From the NCBI GenBank assembly GCA_947632335.1, contig CANROX010000008.1:1-60807 (forward strand): a DNA stretch of 60,807 nucleotides, in the 5' to 3' direction. Below the pieces are notes generated by a model, which saw only the letters and a list, made by a program, of their open reading frames with translations, did no database searches and was not told where the DNA came from. This document shows, in pieces, positions 16,675-26,344 of this stretch (positions are counted from its first letter, which is position 1; every line of letters begins with the position of its first letter). A program made the translations under genes and the position numbers. Origin of the DNA: an uncultured Clostridia bacterium. Its GTDB lineage: Bacteria > Bacillota > Clostridia > Oscillospirales > Acutalibacteraceae.

Positions 16675-19443
16675 TCATTTTAATACCTGACAACATCTTG
16701 CACAAAGGGTTGGGTGTTCCGAATTTTCGCCAACTGTTGTTGAATGTTCCCAACATCTTTCGCATTTTTCGCCTTCGGCGGCATAAATATTAACTGTAAG
16801 TTCATCAGCACCGTTGTCATTAATCTCTACATCTGAAACAATAAATGCACCCTTTAGTTCATCTTCTACTGCCTTAATCTGTTCAAGTTTTTCTTTGCCG
16901 CAGTTTAGAACAACCTTTGCATCTAAAGATTTTTTAATAATCTTGGACTTAACAGCCTCTTCAAGAGCCTTTTTAACATCATCTCTCAAATTGTGAATTA
17001 AATCCCACTGTGCCATAAAGTCCTCAGAAACGCTGATTTCTACTGTCTTAGGCATATCGTTAAATAATACACATTCAGCGTCGTCCTCTTTGGTATGAGG
17101 CATATACTTCCAGATTTCATCTGATGTATAGGCAAGTATAGGACTGATAATCTTAGTCAAGGCCTTAAGAATTATATAAATTGCTGTCTGGGCAGCTCTC
17201 CTTGTCCTGCTGTCTTTCTTTTCAGTATAAAGTCTGTCCTTTAGAACATCAAGATAGAAGTTTGACATATCAATAACGCAGAAATTTCTTACTGAATGAT
17301 ACACTTGATGAAACTCATACTTGTCATAAGAGTCAAGGCATTTTGTAATAAGTTCATTTAACTTAACCAGCGCCCATCTATCCATTGGCAGTAATTCTTC
17401 TACAGACAGTAAATCTGTATTAGGATTAAAGTCGGAAACATTACCAAGTATATACCTTGCTGTGTTTCTGATTTTTCTGTAGGATTCAGAAATCTGTTTG
17501 AGAATATCATTGGAAATATGAACATCGCTTTGGTAGTCCGTTGATGCTACCCAAAGTCTAAGTACATCTGCACCGTACTTCTCTGTAACCTCCTGTGGAA
17601 CTATACCGTTACCCAGGGACTTACTGAACTTTCTTCTCTCTTCATCAAGAATCATACCATGGGTAAGCACCGTCTTATAAGGTGCGTTACCGGTTGTAGC
17701 TACAGAAGTAAGGAGGGAACTCTGGAACCAACCTCTGTACTGGTCGTTACCCTCAAGATAGAGGTCTGCCGGATAAGTAAGGTTACTTCTCTTCTTAACA
17801 ACAGCGGTATGGGAAGAACCACTGTCAAACCATACATCCATAATATCCTTTTCTTTTTCAAATTCTGTGCAGCCGCATTTTTTACACTTAGTACCCTTTG
17901 GGAGAATTTCCTCAGCAGAGTGATTATACCAAGCGTTAGAACCCTCTTTCTCAAATAAGTCTGCAACGGCAAGCATTGCCTCCTTATCAATATGAGCCTC
18001 TCCGCATTCTTTACAGAAGAAAATTGGAATAGGCACTCCCCACTTTCTCTGGCGGGAAATACACCAGTCCTTTCTTTCTTTAACCATATTTGTAATTCTG
18101 TCACGACCCCATGCAGGAATCCACTGAACGCTGTTAATAGCCTTAACAGCCTCATCTTTAAAATCGTCAACAGAACAGAACCACTGGTCAGTCGCCCTAA
18201 AGAGAATAGGAGTTTTACATCTCCAACAATGGGGATACTGATGGACAATCTTCTTTAGTGCAAAAAGCGAACCGGTTTCATCAAGGTGAATTGCTATCTT
18301 CTTATTGGCTTCTTCAGTAGTAAGACCAGCAAACTGACCTGCCTCATCAGTTAATACGCCGTTGGAGTCAACGGGACAAATTACAGGTATTTCCGGATAG
18401 TTCTGACACACATTGTAGTCGTCCACACCGTGGCCGGGAGCTGTATGTACGCACCCTGTACCACTTTCAAGAGTAACATGGTCACCCACAATAACAAGGG
18501 ATTCTCTGTCAAGGAAAGGATGAGCCGTTTTTATATATTCAAGCTCACTGCCCTTGACTGTAGCTACTACCTGATAATCAGAAATTTCTGCCGTTTCCAT
18601 CGCAGACTTGTAAAGGTCGGTAGCCATAACTAAATATTCATCACCGCATTTAATTATGGAATATTCATATCTTGGGCCAACACAAATTGCAACATTGGCA
18701 GGAAGGGTCCATGTGGTGGTAGTCCATATAACAAAATTAACCTTTGACGGGTCTATTCCCAATTTTGAGAATACGCCCTTATCATCGGTTACATTAAACT
18801 TTACATAAATAGAATGACAGGGGTCTTCCGCATATTCAATTTCTGCCTCAGCAAGGGCAGTTTTACATTCAGGGCACCAATAAACAGGCTTTAAGCCCTT
18901 ATAAATATAACCCTTTGTTGCCATTTCGGCAAAAACTCTGATTTGTTCAGCCTCAAATTCAGGTTTAAGGGTGATATATGGGTTATCCCATTCACCGATA
19001 ATGCCCAGCCTTTTAAACTGTGTTCTCTGGTCATTAATATAACCTGTTACAAATTCCTGGCACATTTTTCTAAGCTCAACAATAGAAATTTCTGCTGAAT
19101 TTCCAACACCGGCTTTTTGTCTTGCTTTAAGCTCTGTTGGAAGACCGTGGGTATCCCAGCCGGGGACAAATGGTGCTTTAAAACCAGCCATATTCTTGTA
19201 ACGAACAATAAAGTCTTTAAGAATTTTATTTAAAGCGTGTCCTAAATGGATATTACCGTTTGCATAAGGAGGACCATCATGCAGAATAAAGGTTGGTTTA
19301 CCCTCGTTTTTCTCCATTAATTTATCATAAATTTTTCTTTCTTCCCAAGACTTTAGTGTAACAGGCTCGCTGCTTGGAAGACCTGCCCTCATAGGAAAGT
19401 CAGTCTTTGGAAGATTTAAAGTCTGATTGTAGTCCTGTGACAT
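16675..19443 (-). CDS. ileS: Isoleucyl-tRNA synthetase
   Basis: Charges tRNA-Ile, with editing of valine. The 922-residue class I enzyme has the HIGH-type motif NIHLGHALNK near residue 65. It also has the editing insertion, the KMSKS-type KFSKSLGNG near residue 590, and a C-terminal zinc site (CERCW...CARC). The ATG at 19443 (MSQDYN) is chosen because GGGGAG lies seven bases upstream; an ATG 15 bases earlier has no ribosome site. It lies 33 bases after divIVA with no room for a T-box, so its control is not by tRNA-sensing at this place. Confidence 0.97.
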   Translation of the reverse strand: MSQDYNQTLNLPKTDFPMRAGLPSSEPVTLKSWEERKIYDKLMEKNEGKPTFILHDGPPYANGNIHLGHALNKILKDFIVRYKNMAGFKAPFVPGWDTHGLPTELKARQKAGVGNSAEISIVELRKMCQEFVTGYINDQRTQFKRLGIIGEWDNPYITLKPEFEAEQIRVFAEMATKGYIYKGLKPVYWCPECKTALAEAEIEYAEDPCHSIYVKFNVTDDKGVFSKLGIDPSKVNFVIWTTTTWTLPANVAICVGPRYEYSIIKCGDEYLVMATDLYKSAMETAEISDYQVVATVKGSELEYIKTAHPFLDRESLVIVGDHVTLESGTGCVHTAPGHGVDDYNVCQNYPEIPVICPVDSNGVLTDEAGQFAGLTTEEANKKIAIHLDETGSLFALKKIVHQYPHCWRCKTPILFRATDQWFCSVDDFKDEAVKAINSVQWIPAWGRDRITNMVKERKDWCISRQRKWGVPIPIFFCKECGEAHIDKEAMLAVADLFEKEGSNAWYNHSAEEILPKGTKCKKCGCTEFEKEKDIMDVWFDSGSSHTAVVKKRSNLTYPADLYLEGNDQYRGWFQSSLLTSVATTGNAPYKTVLTHGMILDEERRKFSKSLGNGIVPQEVTEKYGADVLRLWVASTDYQSDVHISNDILKQISESYRKIRNTARYILGNVSDFNPNTDLLSVEELLPMDRWALVKLNELITKCLDSYDKYEFHQVYHSVRNFCVIDMSNFYLDVLKDRLYTEKKDSRTRRAAQTAIYIILKALTKIISPILAYTSDEIWKYMPHTKEDDAECVLFNDMPKTVEISVSEDFMAQWDLIHNLRDDVKKALEEAVKSKIIKKSLDAKVVLNCGKEKLEQIKAVEDELKGAFIVSDVEINDNGADELTVNIYAAEGEKCERCWEHSTTVGENSEHPTLCARCCQVLK

Positions 19444-19476
19444 TCTATTTCTCCCCATTTATTATAATTTAAGTTA

Positions 19477-20151
19477 TTATTCTACATCATAATTGCTGCC
19501 AAATTTAAGAACACCGAACTTTGTTGTATTTTCAGTAACAGGTGTTGAAGGCTCGCTCTTTTGCTCCGGTTCTTCTGCATAAGATTTTTCTGTTTCCTGT
19601 TCTTTCTTATCAACTTCCAATTCATCAGGTTCACCCATAGTGTCAGCCAAAGGTGTAGGAAACTCCTTATCAAGTCTATCCCTAATTTCCTTAACTGTAC
19701 CCTCTGCAGGTAAATTATCAACAACATCAATACAGCTCTTAACCTTTTGGAAAAGTTCCTCTCTCATTTCTGCAACCAGCTTTTGCAATTTAATAAGGGA
19801 CTTCTTCTCTGCTGCAACTTTTGATTCGGCATCAGCAATCATTTTAGTGGATTTTTCCTCTGCATTTTTTATAGAAACTTCTGACTGCTCATTTGCCTCT
19901 TTAAGGGTTGAGTCGGCAACCTTTTGTGCAGATAAAAGTGCATTTCTTACAGTTTCTTCATCAGAACGATACTGTTCTACCCTCGTAGCAAGAATGTCCA
20001 TCTTGTGAATAAGCTCTGCTCTTTCGCTGTTCTTCTGTTCAAATGTTTCAATGATTTCATCAATAAAAGCATCAACATCTTCAGCATTATAGAAAGTGCC
20101 GCCTTTTTTTGTTCTGAATTTTACATCTTTAATTTCATCAATAGTAAGCAT
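19477..20151 (-). CDS. divIVA: DivIVA-domain cell division protein
   Basis: Coiled-coil protein that gathers at curved membrane at poles and septa and recruits partners. The N-terminal DivIVA motif (LTIDEIKDVKFRTKK...YNAEDVDAFIDEI) is followed by a long charged coiled coil over residues 30-150. A Glu/Pro-rich, probably disordered tail ends the protein. At 224 residues it is normal length. It lies in the conserved order sepF-ylmH-divIVA-ileS. Confidence 0.94.
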   Translation of the reverse strand: MLTIDEIKDVKFRTKKGGTFYNAEDVDAFIDEIIETFEQKNSERAELIHKMDILATRVEQYRSDEETVRNALLSAQKVADSTLKEANEQSEVSIKNAEEKSTKMIADAESKVAAEKKSLIKLQKLVAEMREELFQKVKSCIDVVDNLPAEGTVKEIRDRLDKEFPTPLADTMGEPDELEVDKKEQETEKSYAEEPEQKSEPSTPVTENTTKFGVLKFGSNYDVE

Positions 20152-20164
20152 TATTAACTCTCCC

Positions 20165-20908
20165 TTATATGTATTGTTTTATTTTAATTTTTTGCCTGCC
20201 TTTTTTTGTACAGCCAATTACCTCTTCAAAAATATATTTTCCATATTTTCTAATGGAAATTACATCGCTTTCCTTAATCTTGGCACTAAAATCATCAGTT
20301 TCAAGATAATTAAGGAAAACACTTTTTGAAAGAATAAGCGACCTTGTTTTCTCCCTGCTAAGACCTGTGATTGCCGAAACAACAGCGTCAAGCCTTAGGG
20401 AGGCCACCGTACAATCAAGAATTTTAAATTCCGGTGTATAGGAAAAATCCGATAACTTAATTATTTTGGACTTTACCCCTACCCTTGCAACCTTATTTAT
20501 CTGAGACATAATGTAATCTGCATTTTGGGAGATAACAAAAACATATGTTATTCCCTCCCTACAGATAATATCTCCTACCACAGAACGCTTTACCCCGGTT
20601 GAAAGAATTGTACCGAGAAATTGTCTGTGATTTAACTTGTCCTGTTTTCTATATCTAAATTCAATAATAGATATAGGAAAGTCACATTCTGATGCAAAAA
20701 ATCCCAGGATACTTCTTTGGCTATTATTATAACCTCCGAAAAACGCGTAATCTGTCATACCAAAGTCCTTAAGGGCATTTCTGCAAACGGAAACTTCTCT
20801 TTCATTTAAGAAACCGGTAAAAGATGGAGTATTTCTTTCCATGGAAAGATAATATAAATCAGATATTCTTGATATAAGTATCTCGTTTTCTGTGTTTTCA
20901 GAAATCAT
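20165..20908 (-). CDS. ylmH: YlmH-type S4-domain RNA-binding protein
   Basis: The 247-residue protein matches YlmH. It has an N-terminal region with GFLNEREVSVC and YAFFGGYNNSQRSILGF, a middle domain and a C-terminal S4 RNA-binding domain (RLDAVVSAITGLSREKTRSLI). B. subtilis YlmH is reported to act with stalled ribosomes. The gene lies three bases after sepF and 13 before divIVA, as in many Firmicutes. The role in this organism is inferred only from family and position. Confidence 0.92.
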   Translation of the reverse strand: MISENTENEILISRISDLYYLSMERNTPSFTGFLNEREVSVCRNALKDFGMTDYAFFGGYNNSQRSILGFFASECDFPISIIEFRYRKQDKLNHRQFLGTILSTGVKRSVVGDIICREGITYVFVISQNADYIMSQINKVARVGVKSKIIKLSDFSYTPEFKILDCTVASLRLDAVVSAITGLSREKTRSLILSKSVFLNYLETDDFSAKIKESDVISIRKYGKYIFEEVIGCTKKGRQKIKIKQYI

Positions 20909-20911
20909 TTA

Positions 20912-21403
20912 TTAAAAATATACACCGCTGTTTTCAAGCTCATCAAGTAAATCATCGCCTGTAAAGTCAACATTTTCAGGCATTATAATAAATGTACTGT
21001 TGGCAATTTTCTTAATTTTGCCCTGCTTTGCATAGGCAACACCGCTGAGAAAGTCAATAATTCTTCTTGACATATCCCTGTTGGTATCTTCAAGATTAAG
21101 AACCACCGTACGATTTTTAAGGAGCTCATCTGCAATAGTCCTTGTTTCCTCTCCAAATCTCTCGGGCTTAAAGAGTACAACCTGGATTTTAGTGCTTGCG
21201 CTGATATTCACAACCTTGTTGCCGCTTTCATATTCCGAGTAAGTTGAGGATCTTCTCCTGTCAGTTCTTCTGTACTCTCTGTCATCGCTGTAATCGTCGT
21301 AGCTCTCTGTTTCCTCTTCACCCTCTAATTCATATTCGTCATACTCATATTCATCATCAGGGGAAGCCCACATATTTTTTATTTTATCAACAAAACCAGA
21401 CAT
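20912..21403 (-). CDS. sepF: SepF cell division protein
   Basis: Links FtsZ filaments to the membrane. The N-terminal membrane-binding helix (SGFVDKIKNMW) is followed by a very acidic Tyr/Glu/Asp stretch and an Arg-rich piece. The SepF core comes last, with VVLNLEDTNRDMSRRIIDFLSG and IANSTFIIMPENV. Two ATG codons compete: 21409 is three bases after GGAGG, and 21403 is nine bases after it. I chose 21403. The ylmG gene that usually follows sepF is absent; ylmH comes next. Confidence 0.94.
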   Translation of the reverse strand: MSGFVDKIKNMWASPDDEYEYDEYELEGEEETESYDDYSDDREYRRTDRRRSSTYSEYESGNKVVNISASTKIQVVLFKPERFGEETRTIADELLKNRTVVLNLEDTNRDMSRRIIDFLSGVAYAKQGKIKKIANSTFIIMPENVDFTGDDLLDELENSGVYF

Positions 21404-21421
21404 AGCCATAAACCTCCGTTT

Positions 21422-22132
21422 TTATTTATAAATTCTGTTTCCAAACAACGCTGAACCAATCCTCACCATATTGGCCCCTTCGAGAATTGCCTCATAATAA
21501 TCACCGGACATTCCCATAGACAGAATATCCATAGATACATTATCTAATTTTTTTGACGATATGTCAAGGAACTTATTATGCATATCATAAAAATAATTAC
21601 GAATTTTGTCGGTATTATCACAAATCGGCGGTATTGTCATCAGTCCTTTTATACTAATTGCTGGTAAATCCTTTATCTCATAAATCAGATTTTCCAGATT
21701 TTCAGGCATAACACCTGATTTATTCTCCTCTTTTCCTATATTTACTTCGATTAAAATATCAGTATTAATTCCTTTATTTACGGAAACCCTTGAAATTTCC
21801 TTTGCAAGTTTAAGGGAATCCACAGATTGAATTAAATCCACCTTGTCAACAATCTGCCTTACCTTGTTTGTTTGGAGATGACCAATAAACTGTAGTGAAC
21901 AATTATCAAGATTATATTTGTCATACTTTGAAATTAATTCCTGAACCTTATTCTCTCCAATATAATCAAGGCCTAACGAAATAGCGTAGTTAATATACTC
22001 AGGTTCAACTGTCTTTGTTGCAGACAGAAAAATAATATCCTCTCTCTTTTTTCCCGCTTTTTCAGCAGCCTCAGAAATTTTTTCATTTATATATTTGTAA
22101 TTATACTCAATATCACTTAACGATTTTACCAT
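21422..22132 (-). CDS. ylmE: YggS/YlmE pyridoxal-phosphate homeostasis protein
   Basis: PLP-binding TIM-barrel protein with no known catalytic turnover; it buffers PLP and affects amino-acid pools. Motifs are SATKTVEPEYI with the PLP Lys, GENKVQELISKY, FIGHLQTNK, SMGMSGDYYEAI and VRIGSALFG. The start at ATG 22132 overlaps the end of the HlyD-like gene by 20 bases. An ATG at 22144 directly abuts GGAG and is less suitable. It precedes sepF as in B. subtilis. Confidence 0.93.
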   Translation of the reverse strand: MVKSLSDIEYNYKYINEKISEAAEKAGKKREDIIFLSATKTVEPEYINYAISLGLDYIGENKVQELISKYDKYNLDNCSLQFIGHLQTNKVRQIVDKVDLIQSVDSLKLAKEISRVSVNKGINTDILIEVNIGKEENKSGVMPENLENLIYEIKDLPAISIKGLMTIPPICDNTDKIRNYFYDMHNKFLDISSKKLDNVSMDILSMGMSGDYYEAILEGANMVRIGSALFGNRIYK

Positions 22133-23417
22133 CTTTGAGGTCATCTCCTTTTATAACAATATTATCATATAGAGAAACTGTTTTGCCGTTAAAGAGTTTT
22201 CCTTTTTTTGGTGATGGGTCACAAATTACAAAGTCTGAACCGGAATATAGAATTGATATTTCCTTAAATTGAAGTTCATTACCGTAAAGCACATATACTC
22301 CCTGTACTTTCTTTTTCTTTGTAATCTGGTTACCTCCTTCATCTTCAGAAATTTTCTTTACTATGCCATCATGTATGGCGTCCTTACTTACCCTTATACC
22401 GGAATATGTATTAAGACATATTTCAATGTTTTCATTCCTTACTGAAGCAAGCTCAGAATTCATATAGTCACATCTAAGAACTATAATACTGTCGCCGTCA
22501 CCGGTATTATCCTGATTTACAGATTCAATATATGCAGGTATCGAGGTGGTTGTGGCAAAGGGCATATTAATTGTAACCTTCTGATAACCGCTTGTGGTAA
22601 TTCTTAAAGCGTCCTGTCTTGAGATTGGACAAACCACATACCAATCAACATTTGTAATAAGCTTGCCCACTGTATTATCAGAAACCTTTTTGGGTTCTGC
22701 CTCTTTCATCTTATTAAAATCTTTAATATTAATAGTCTTTACATTTTCATAATCAAAGATAGATTCAAAACCGTCGGCAGAGGATACAAAACAGCCTGCT
22801 TTCTTTGCCTTTATATGACCGGTAGCCTTTGTTGTATTATTTTTAAGTTCCGTTTTTTCTGCCCTTAGTTCATTTAATTTTTTTGAAATATCAACTGCAT
22901 TATCCGTAACAACAAGTCTTTCTGTTATGAGATAGGTTAAATCATTTACATAATCGTCAGTATTTATAAAGTCCCTGTCCGCAATATTAGTATTAAGACT
23001 TATAATTGCATTATTTATCTGACTATTAATATTGTCTATTGCTAAGTCTCCGGTGCTGGCGATTGCCCTAAGTTTTTTTATCTGATTAATTTCCTCGTTC
23101 ACATCATTGAGGGCCTTGTTGTTAATAACATCTTCTTCATTTTTATACAACGAGGCAATAACTTCATTTTTGGCAACATGGTCCCCGTCATTTGCCACAT
23201 AAGAAATGACGCCGTCCTTATTATTCTTAATAATAGATTCCTCTCTTATAATAATTCCGTCTTCGTAGAGGGAATCCGTTGCCGATATTTCCGTGGCAAT
23301 TTCCGTTTCAATGCCGTCTGCATCAAAAATTTTGCTAAAACCCACATAAACAATATATATAATTATAAATGCTGAAATAAGTCCAATTATCAGTTTTTTA
23401 ACTTTAGCCTTTTCCAT
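22113..23417 (-). CDS. HlyD-like membrane-anchored protein
   Basis: The 434-residue protein has an N-terminal cytoplasmic Lys cluster and one membrane helix at about residues 8-27. The long extracytoplasmic part starts with a biotinyl-lipoyl-like region (EDGIIIREES...GVISYVANDGDHV), then an Asn-rich coiled coil, then beta-rich sequence. This is the layout of HlyD/membrane-fusion adaptors. It lies between miaA and ylmE without any transporter gene nearby. Its place in the division cluster suggests an envelope or septal role, but that is inference. Confidence 0.8.
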   Translation of the reverse strand: MEKAKVKKLIIGLISAFIIIYIVYVGFSKIFDADGIETEIATEISATDSLYEDGIIIREESIIKNNKDGVISYVANDGDHVAKNEVIASLYKNEEDVINNKALNDVNEEINQIKKLRAIASTGDLAIDNINSQINNAIISLNTNIADRDFINTDDYVNDLTYLITERLVVTDNAVDISKKLNELRAEKTELKNNTTKATGHIKAKKAGCFVSSADGFESIFDYENVKTINIKDFNKMKEAEPKKVSDNTVGKLITNVDWYVVCPISRQDALRITTSGYQKVTINMPFATTTSIPAYIESVNQDNTGDGDSIIVLRCDYMNSELASVRNENIEICLNTYSGIRVSKDAIHDGIVKKISEDEGGNQITKKKKVQGVYVLYGNELQFKEISILYSGSDFVICDPSPKKGKLFNGKTVSLYDNIVIKGDDLKDGKIVK

Positions 23418-23418
23418 T

Positions 23419-24342
23419 TTACAGTCCTTTTTTTATTATATCTAAAGCCCTTTCAATTAATTCCTCCGGGCTTAATTTGTCTATTTCCAGCCAATTAATT
23501 TCTTTATCACGCCTAAACCATGTAAGCTGGCGTTTTGCGTATCTTCTTGTTTCCCTCTTTAAAATTTCCTTGCACTCCTCAAGAGTTTTTTCACCATTAA
23601 AATAAGGTATAAACTCTTTATAACCTATTGCCTTGGAGGCGGTACTGCTAAGTTTTTTTCCAAGTAGATACTTTGCCTCATTTAAAATTCCCTTTTCCAC
23701 CATTAGGTCTACACGAATATTTATTCTGTCATAAATATATTCTCTGTCCCTCGCTGTAAGTCCAATTTTTATGGCGTCATAAGGGGATTCTATGCTAAGA
23801 GATTCTTTATCTATAACCGACTTTGGCTTGCCGGTCTGATAGTATATTTCAAGGGCCCTTACAATTCTCTTGTGATTTCTTTCAGGGGAGAGCTTTTCAT
23901 ATGTAGGAAAATCTACACTTTTTAATTTTTCAAGAAGTTCCTCGTCGCCCTTTTGTAAAAGTCTTTCCCTTAACTTATAATCCACTCCATATTCGTTAAA
24001 TTGAATATTATTGAGAAGTGAATTTACATATAGGCCTGTACCTCCGGCTATAACGGGCAGTTTACCTCTATTTGCAATATCCTTAATTTTTTCTTTTGCG
24101 TCCTTTACAAATTGCGCAACAGAATATTCCTTCTCCGGCTCTATAAAATCTATTAGGTGGTGCGCAATACCCTGCATTTCCTTTTTATCAGGTTTTGCAG
24201 TTGCAATATTCATCTCCTTATAGATTTGCATTGAGTCGGCAGAAATCACCTCACCGTTAAATTTTTTTGCAACAGCGATTGACATCTCTGTTTTTCCGGA
24301 TGCAGTCGGGCCTACAATAGAAACAACTTTTGTTTTCTCCAT
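23419..24342 (-). CDS. miaA: tRNA dimethylallyltransferase
   Basis: Adds the isopentenyl group to A37 of UNN-decoding tRNAs (i6A). The 307 residues include the P-loop GPTASGKTEMS at the N terminus, SADSMQIYKEMNIATAKP, GGTGLYVNSLL and the tRNA-contacting C-terminal helices. It directly follows mutL with no gap. MiaB, which methylthiolates the same base, is encoded in the same unit, so both steps of ms2i6A are co-expressed. Confidence 0.97.
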   Translation of the reverse strand: MEKTKVVSIVGPTASGKTEMSIAVAKKFNGEVISADSMQIYKEMNIATAKPDKKEMQGIAHHLIDFIEPEKEYSVAQFVKDAKEKIKDIANRGKLPVIAGGTGLYVNSLLNNIQFNEYGVDYKLRERLLQKGDEELLEKLKSVDFPTYEKLSPERNHKRIVRALEIYYQTGKPKSVIDKESLSIESPYDAIKIGLTARDREYIYDRINIRVDLMVEKGILNEAKYLLGKKLSSTASKAIGYKEFIPYFNGEKTLEECKEILKRETRRYAKRQLTWFRRDKEINWLEIDKLSPEELIERALDIIKKGL

Positions 24343-26313
24343 TTAAACTCTTCCAAACTGTTTTTCAATTTCATATTTTGAAAGTTCAATGCAAACAGGT
24401 CTGCCGTGAGGACAGTATCTAATATTATCATCAGAAAATACCTGTTTGGCAATATCAATCAACTCTTCATTTGTACTTTTGTTTCCTGCCTTAATTGCAG
24501 AACGACAGGATATATTATGATATATCCATTCCATATGCTGGCTTATAATGATTTTACGATTTTCTGCAATATGGGTACATATTTCAACAACGGTATCCTG
24601 TATATCGTCATTTCTAAGATAAGACGGAGCGCTCCTTACAATAATAGAACTGTTTCCGAAATCCTCAACCTCAAACCCAACTTCTTTAAATAAGTTAAGG
24701 TTTTCCGTTGCCACATTGTATTCTGACTTTTCCAGGGTAATCGTAACAGGCACCAAAAGCATTTGAGCAGTACCCTTTCCCTGTTCCCTTTTTAATTTTT
24801 CAAAAATAATTCTTTCGTGGGCAGCGTGTTTGTCAATAAGTATTAGCTTATTGTTGTCGGTTTCAACAATTATGTAGGTATTCATTGCTTCGCCGATAAA
24901 CCTAAAACTCTCTTTATCCTCATCAATTAGAGTGGTGACCTCATATTTTTTATTGCTGTCAGGGTTTTGTGAGGAAACAACATCTACCTCGTTATTTACA
25001 TTGTCAGAAATAGCATTTGCAGAATTATGAGAGTCCAAAATATTAAGATAATTTTCTGTGTGTTGGGCAGGTTTAGGTTTATTTATAAATTTCACACAAT
25101 CTGAAACTTTATTTTTATGAACCGCGTTATGTTTCACACCTTCTGTTTTCGGGGTAATATCCAAATCATCAAAAACAGAGGTATGAGTCCTTTTTTCTTC
25201 CCTAGGAGCATTATCCTTTAGAATAAGCGGCTTGTCCTTTATAACCCTGCCTGCCAATTCAAAGGGGTTAATAGGTTTAACATTGTGTTTTACAGATTTA
25301 TTAATAACAGCTTCTTTTCTCGTATCGTTTTTCAGAAGTGCAGATTTTATTCCGTGGTACACCACATCAAAAACGGGTCTTTCATTTATAAATCTAATTT
25401 CAATTTTTGCTGGGTGAACATTAACATCAACGGCACTGGGTGAAATCTCTAAATTAAGAACACAGGATGGAAATTTACCAACCATAATTGCACCTTTAAA
25501 TGCCTCATCAAGGGCAACCGACACTGTTCGTGATTTAACAAATCTGCCGTTAATAAAGGTATTTTGCATATTGCGGTTTGCTCTTCCGCTGGAGGGTTTA
25601 CTTACATACCCTGTTAGTTTCATTCCGTTTAATTCATACTCAACAGGCATTAAGGAATTTGCAAAATCTCTGCCGTAAACAGAATATATGGCAGACAAAA
25701 GTTTTCCGTCGCCGGAAGTTTTTAACACCGTCTTGCTGTCTCTGACAAATGTAATAGCTATTTCCGGGTGGGATAATGCAATTCTGTCTATAACACCTGC
25801 AACAGCGTTTCCCTCGGAAACATCTTTTTTTAAAAACTTATACCTGGCAGGAACATTGTAAAATAAATCCCTGATTATAAAGGTTGTACCGTTGGGACAG
25901 CCTGCATCATTAAAGGATACCTCTTCCCCTCCGTTTATTTCATAGGCTGTGCCAATCTCCTCCTCTACAGCTTTGGTAATCATCTGTACCTTTGATACGG
26001 AAGAAATCGAGGCAAGAGCCTCTCCTCTAAAACCCAGTGTCCCAATTTTTTCAAGGTCTGTTTCCACGGCAATCTTGCTTGTTGCGTTTCTCTTAAAGGC
26101 ATTCCTTATATCGTCCCTTAAAATGCCGTGTCCATTATCGGTTATTCTGATAAAATCAATACCGCCATGCTGAATTTCTACAGTGATTTTGTCAGCGCCT
26201 GCGTCTATGGAATTTTCCAGGAGCTCTTTTACAACAGAAGATGGACGCTCAACTACCTCGCCTGCGGCAATAAGCTCTGCCACATGCTTATCAAGTACAT
26301 TAATTCTTCCCAA
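24343..26313 (-). CDS. mutL: DNA mismatch repair protein MutL (endonuclease type)
   Basis: GHKL ATPase that links MutS to strand removal. The N-terminal ATPase domain has ELLENSIDAGAD, DNGHGI, GTLGFRGEAL and VPARYKF. A poorly conserved Ser/Asn-rich linker follows. The C-terminal domain keeps the nickase motif (DKHAAHERIIFE, a form of DQHA-x2-E-x4-E) and CPHGRP. This MutL should therefore nick DNA itself, as in species without MutH. It lies 31 bases after mutS and abuts miaA. Confidence 0.97.
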   Translation of the reverse strand: MGRINVLDKHVAELIAAGEVVERPSSVVKELLENSIDAGADKITVEIQHGGIDFIRITDNGHGILRDDIRNAFKRNATSKIAVETDLEKIGTLGFRGEALASISSVSKVQMITKAVEEEIGTAYEINGGEEVSFNDAGCPNGTTFIIRDLFYNVPARYKFLKKDVSEGNAVAGVIDRIALSHPEIAITFVRDSKTVLKTSGDGKLLSAIYSVYGRDFANSLMPVEYELNGMKLTGYVSKPSSGRANRNMQNTFINGRFVKSRTVSVALDEAFKGAIMVGKFPSCVLNLEISPSAVDVNVHPAKIEIRFINERPVFDVVYHGIKSALLKNDTRKEAVINKSVKHNVKPINPFELAGRVIKDKPLILKDNAPREEKRTHTSVFDDLDITPKTEGVKHNAVHKNKVSDCVKFINKPKPAQHTENYLNILDSHNSANAISDNVNNEVDVVSSQNPDSNKKYEVTTLIDEDKESFRFIGEAMNTYIIVETDNNKLILIDKHAAHERIIFEKLKREQGKGTAQMLLVPVTITLEKSEYNVATENLNLFKEVGFEVEDFGNSSIIVRSAPSYLRNDDIQDTVVEICTHIAENRKIIISQHMEWIYHNISCRSAIKAGNKSTNEELIDIAKQVFSDDNIRYCPHGRPVCIELSKYEIEKQFGRV

Positions 26314-26344
26314 AGCGTCCGCCTCCTAATCTTTTGTAAATTTT

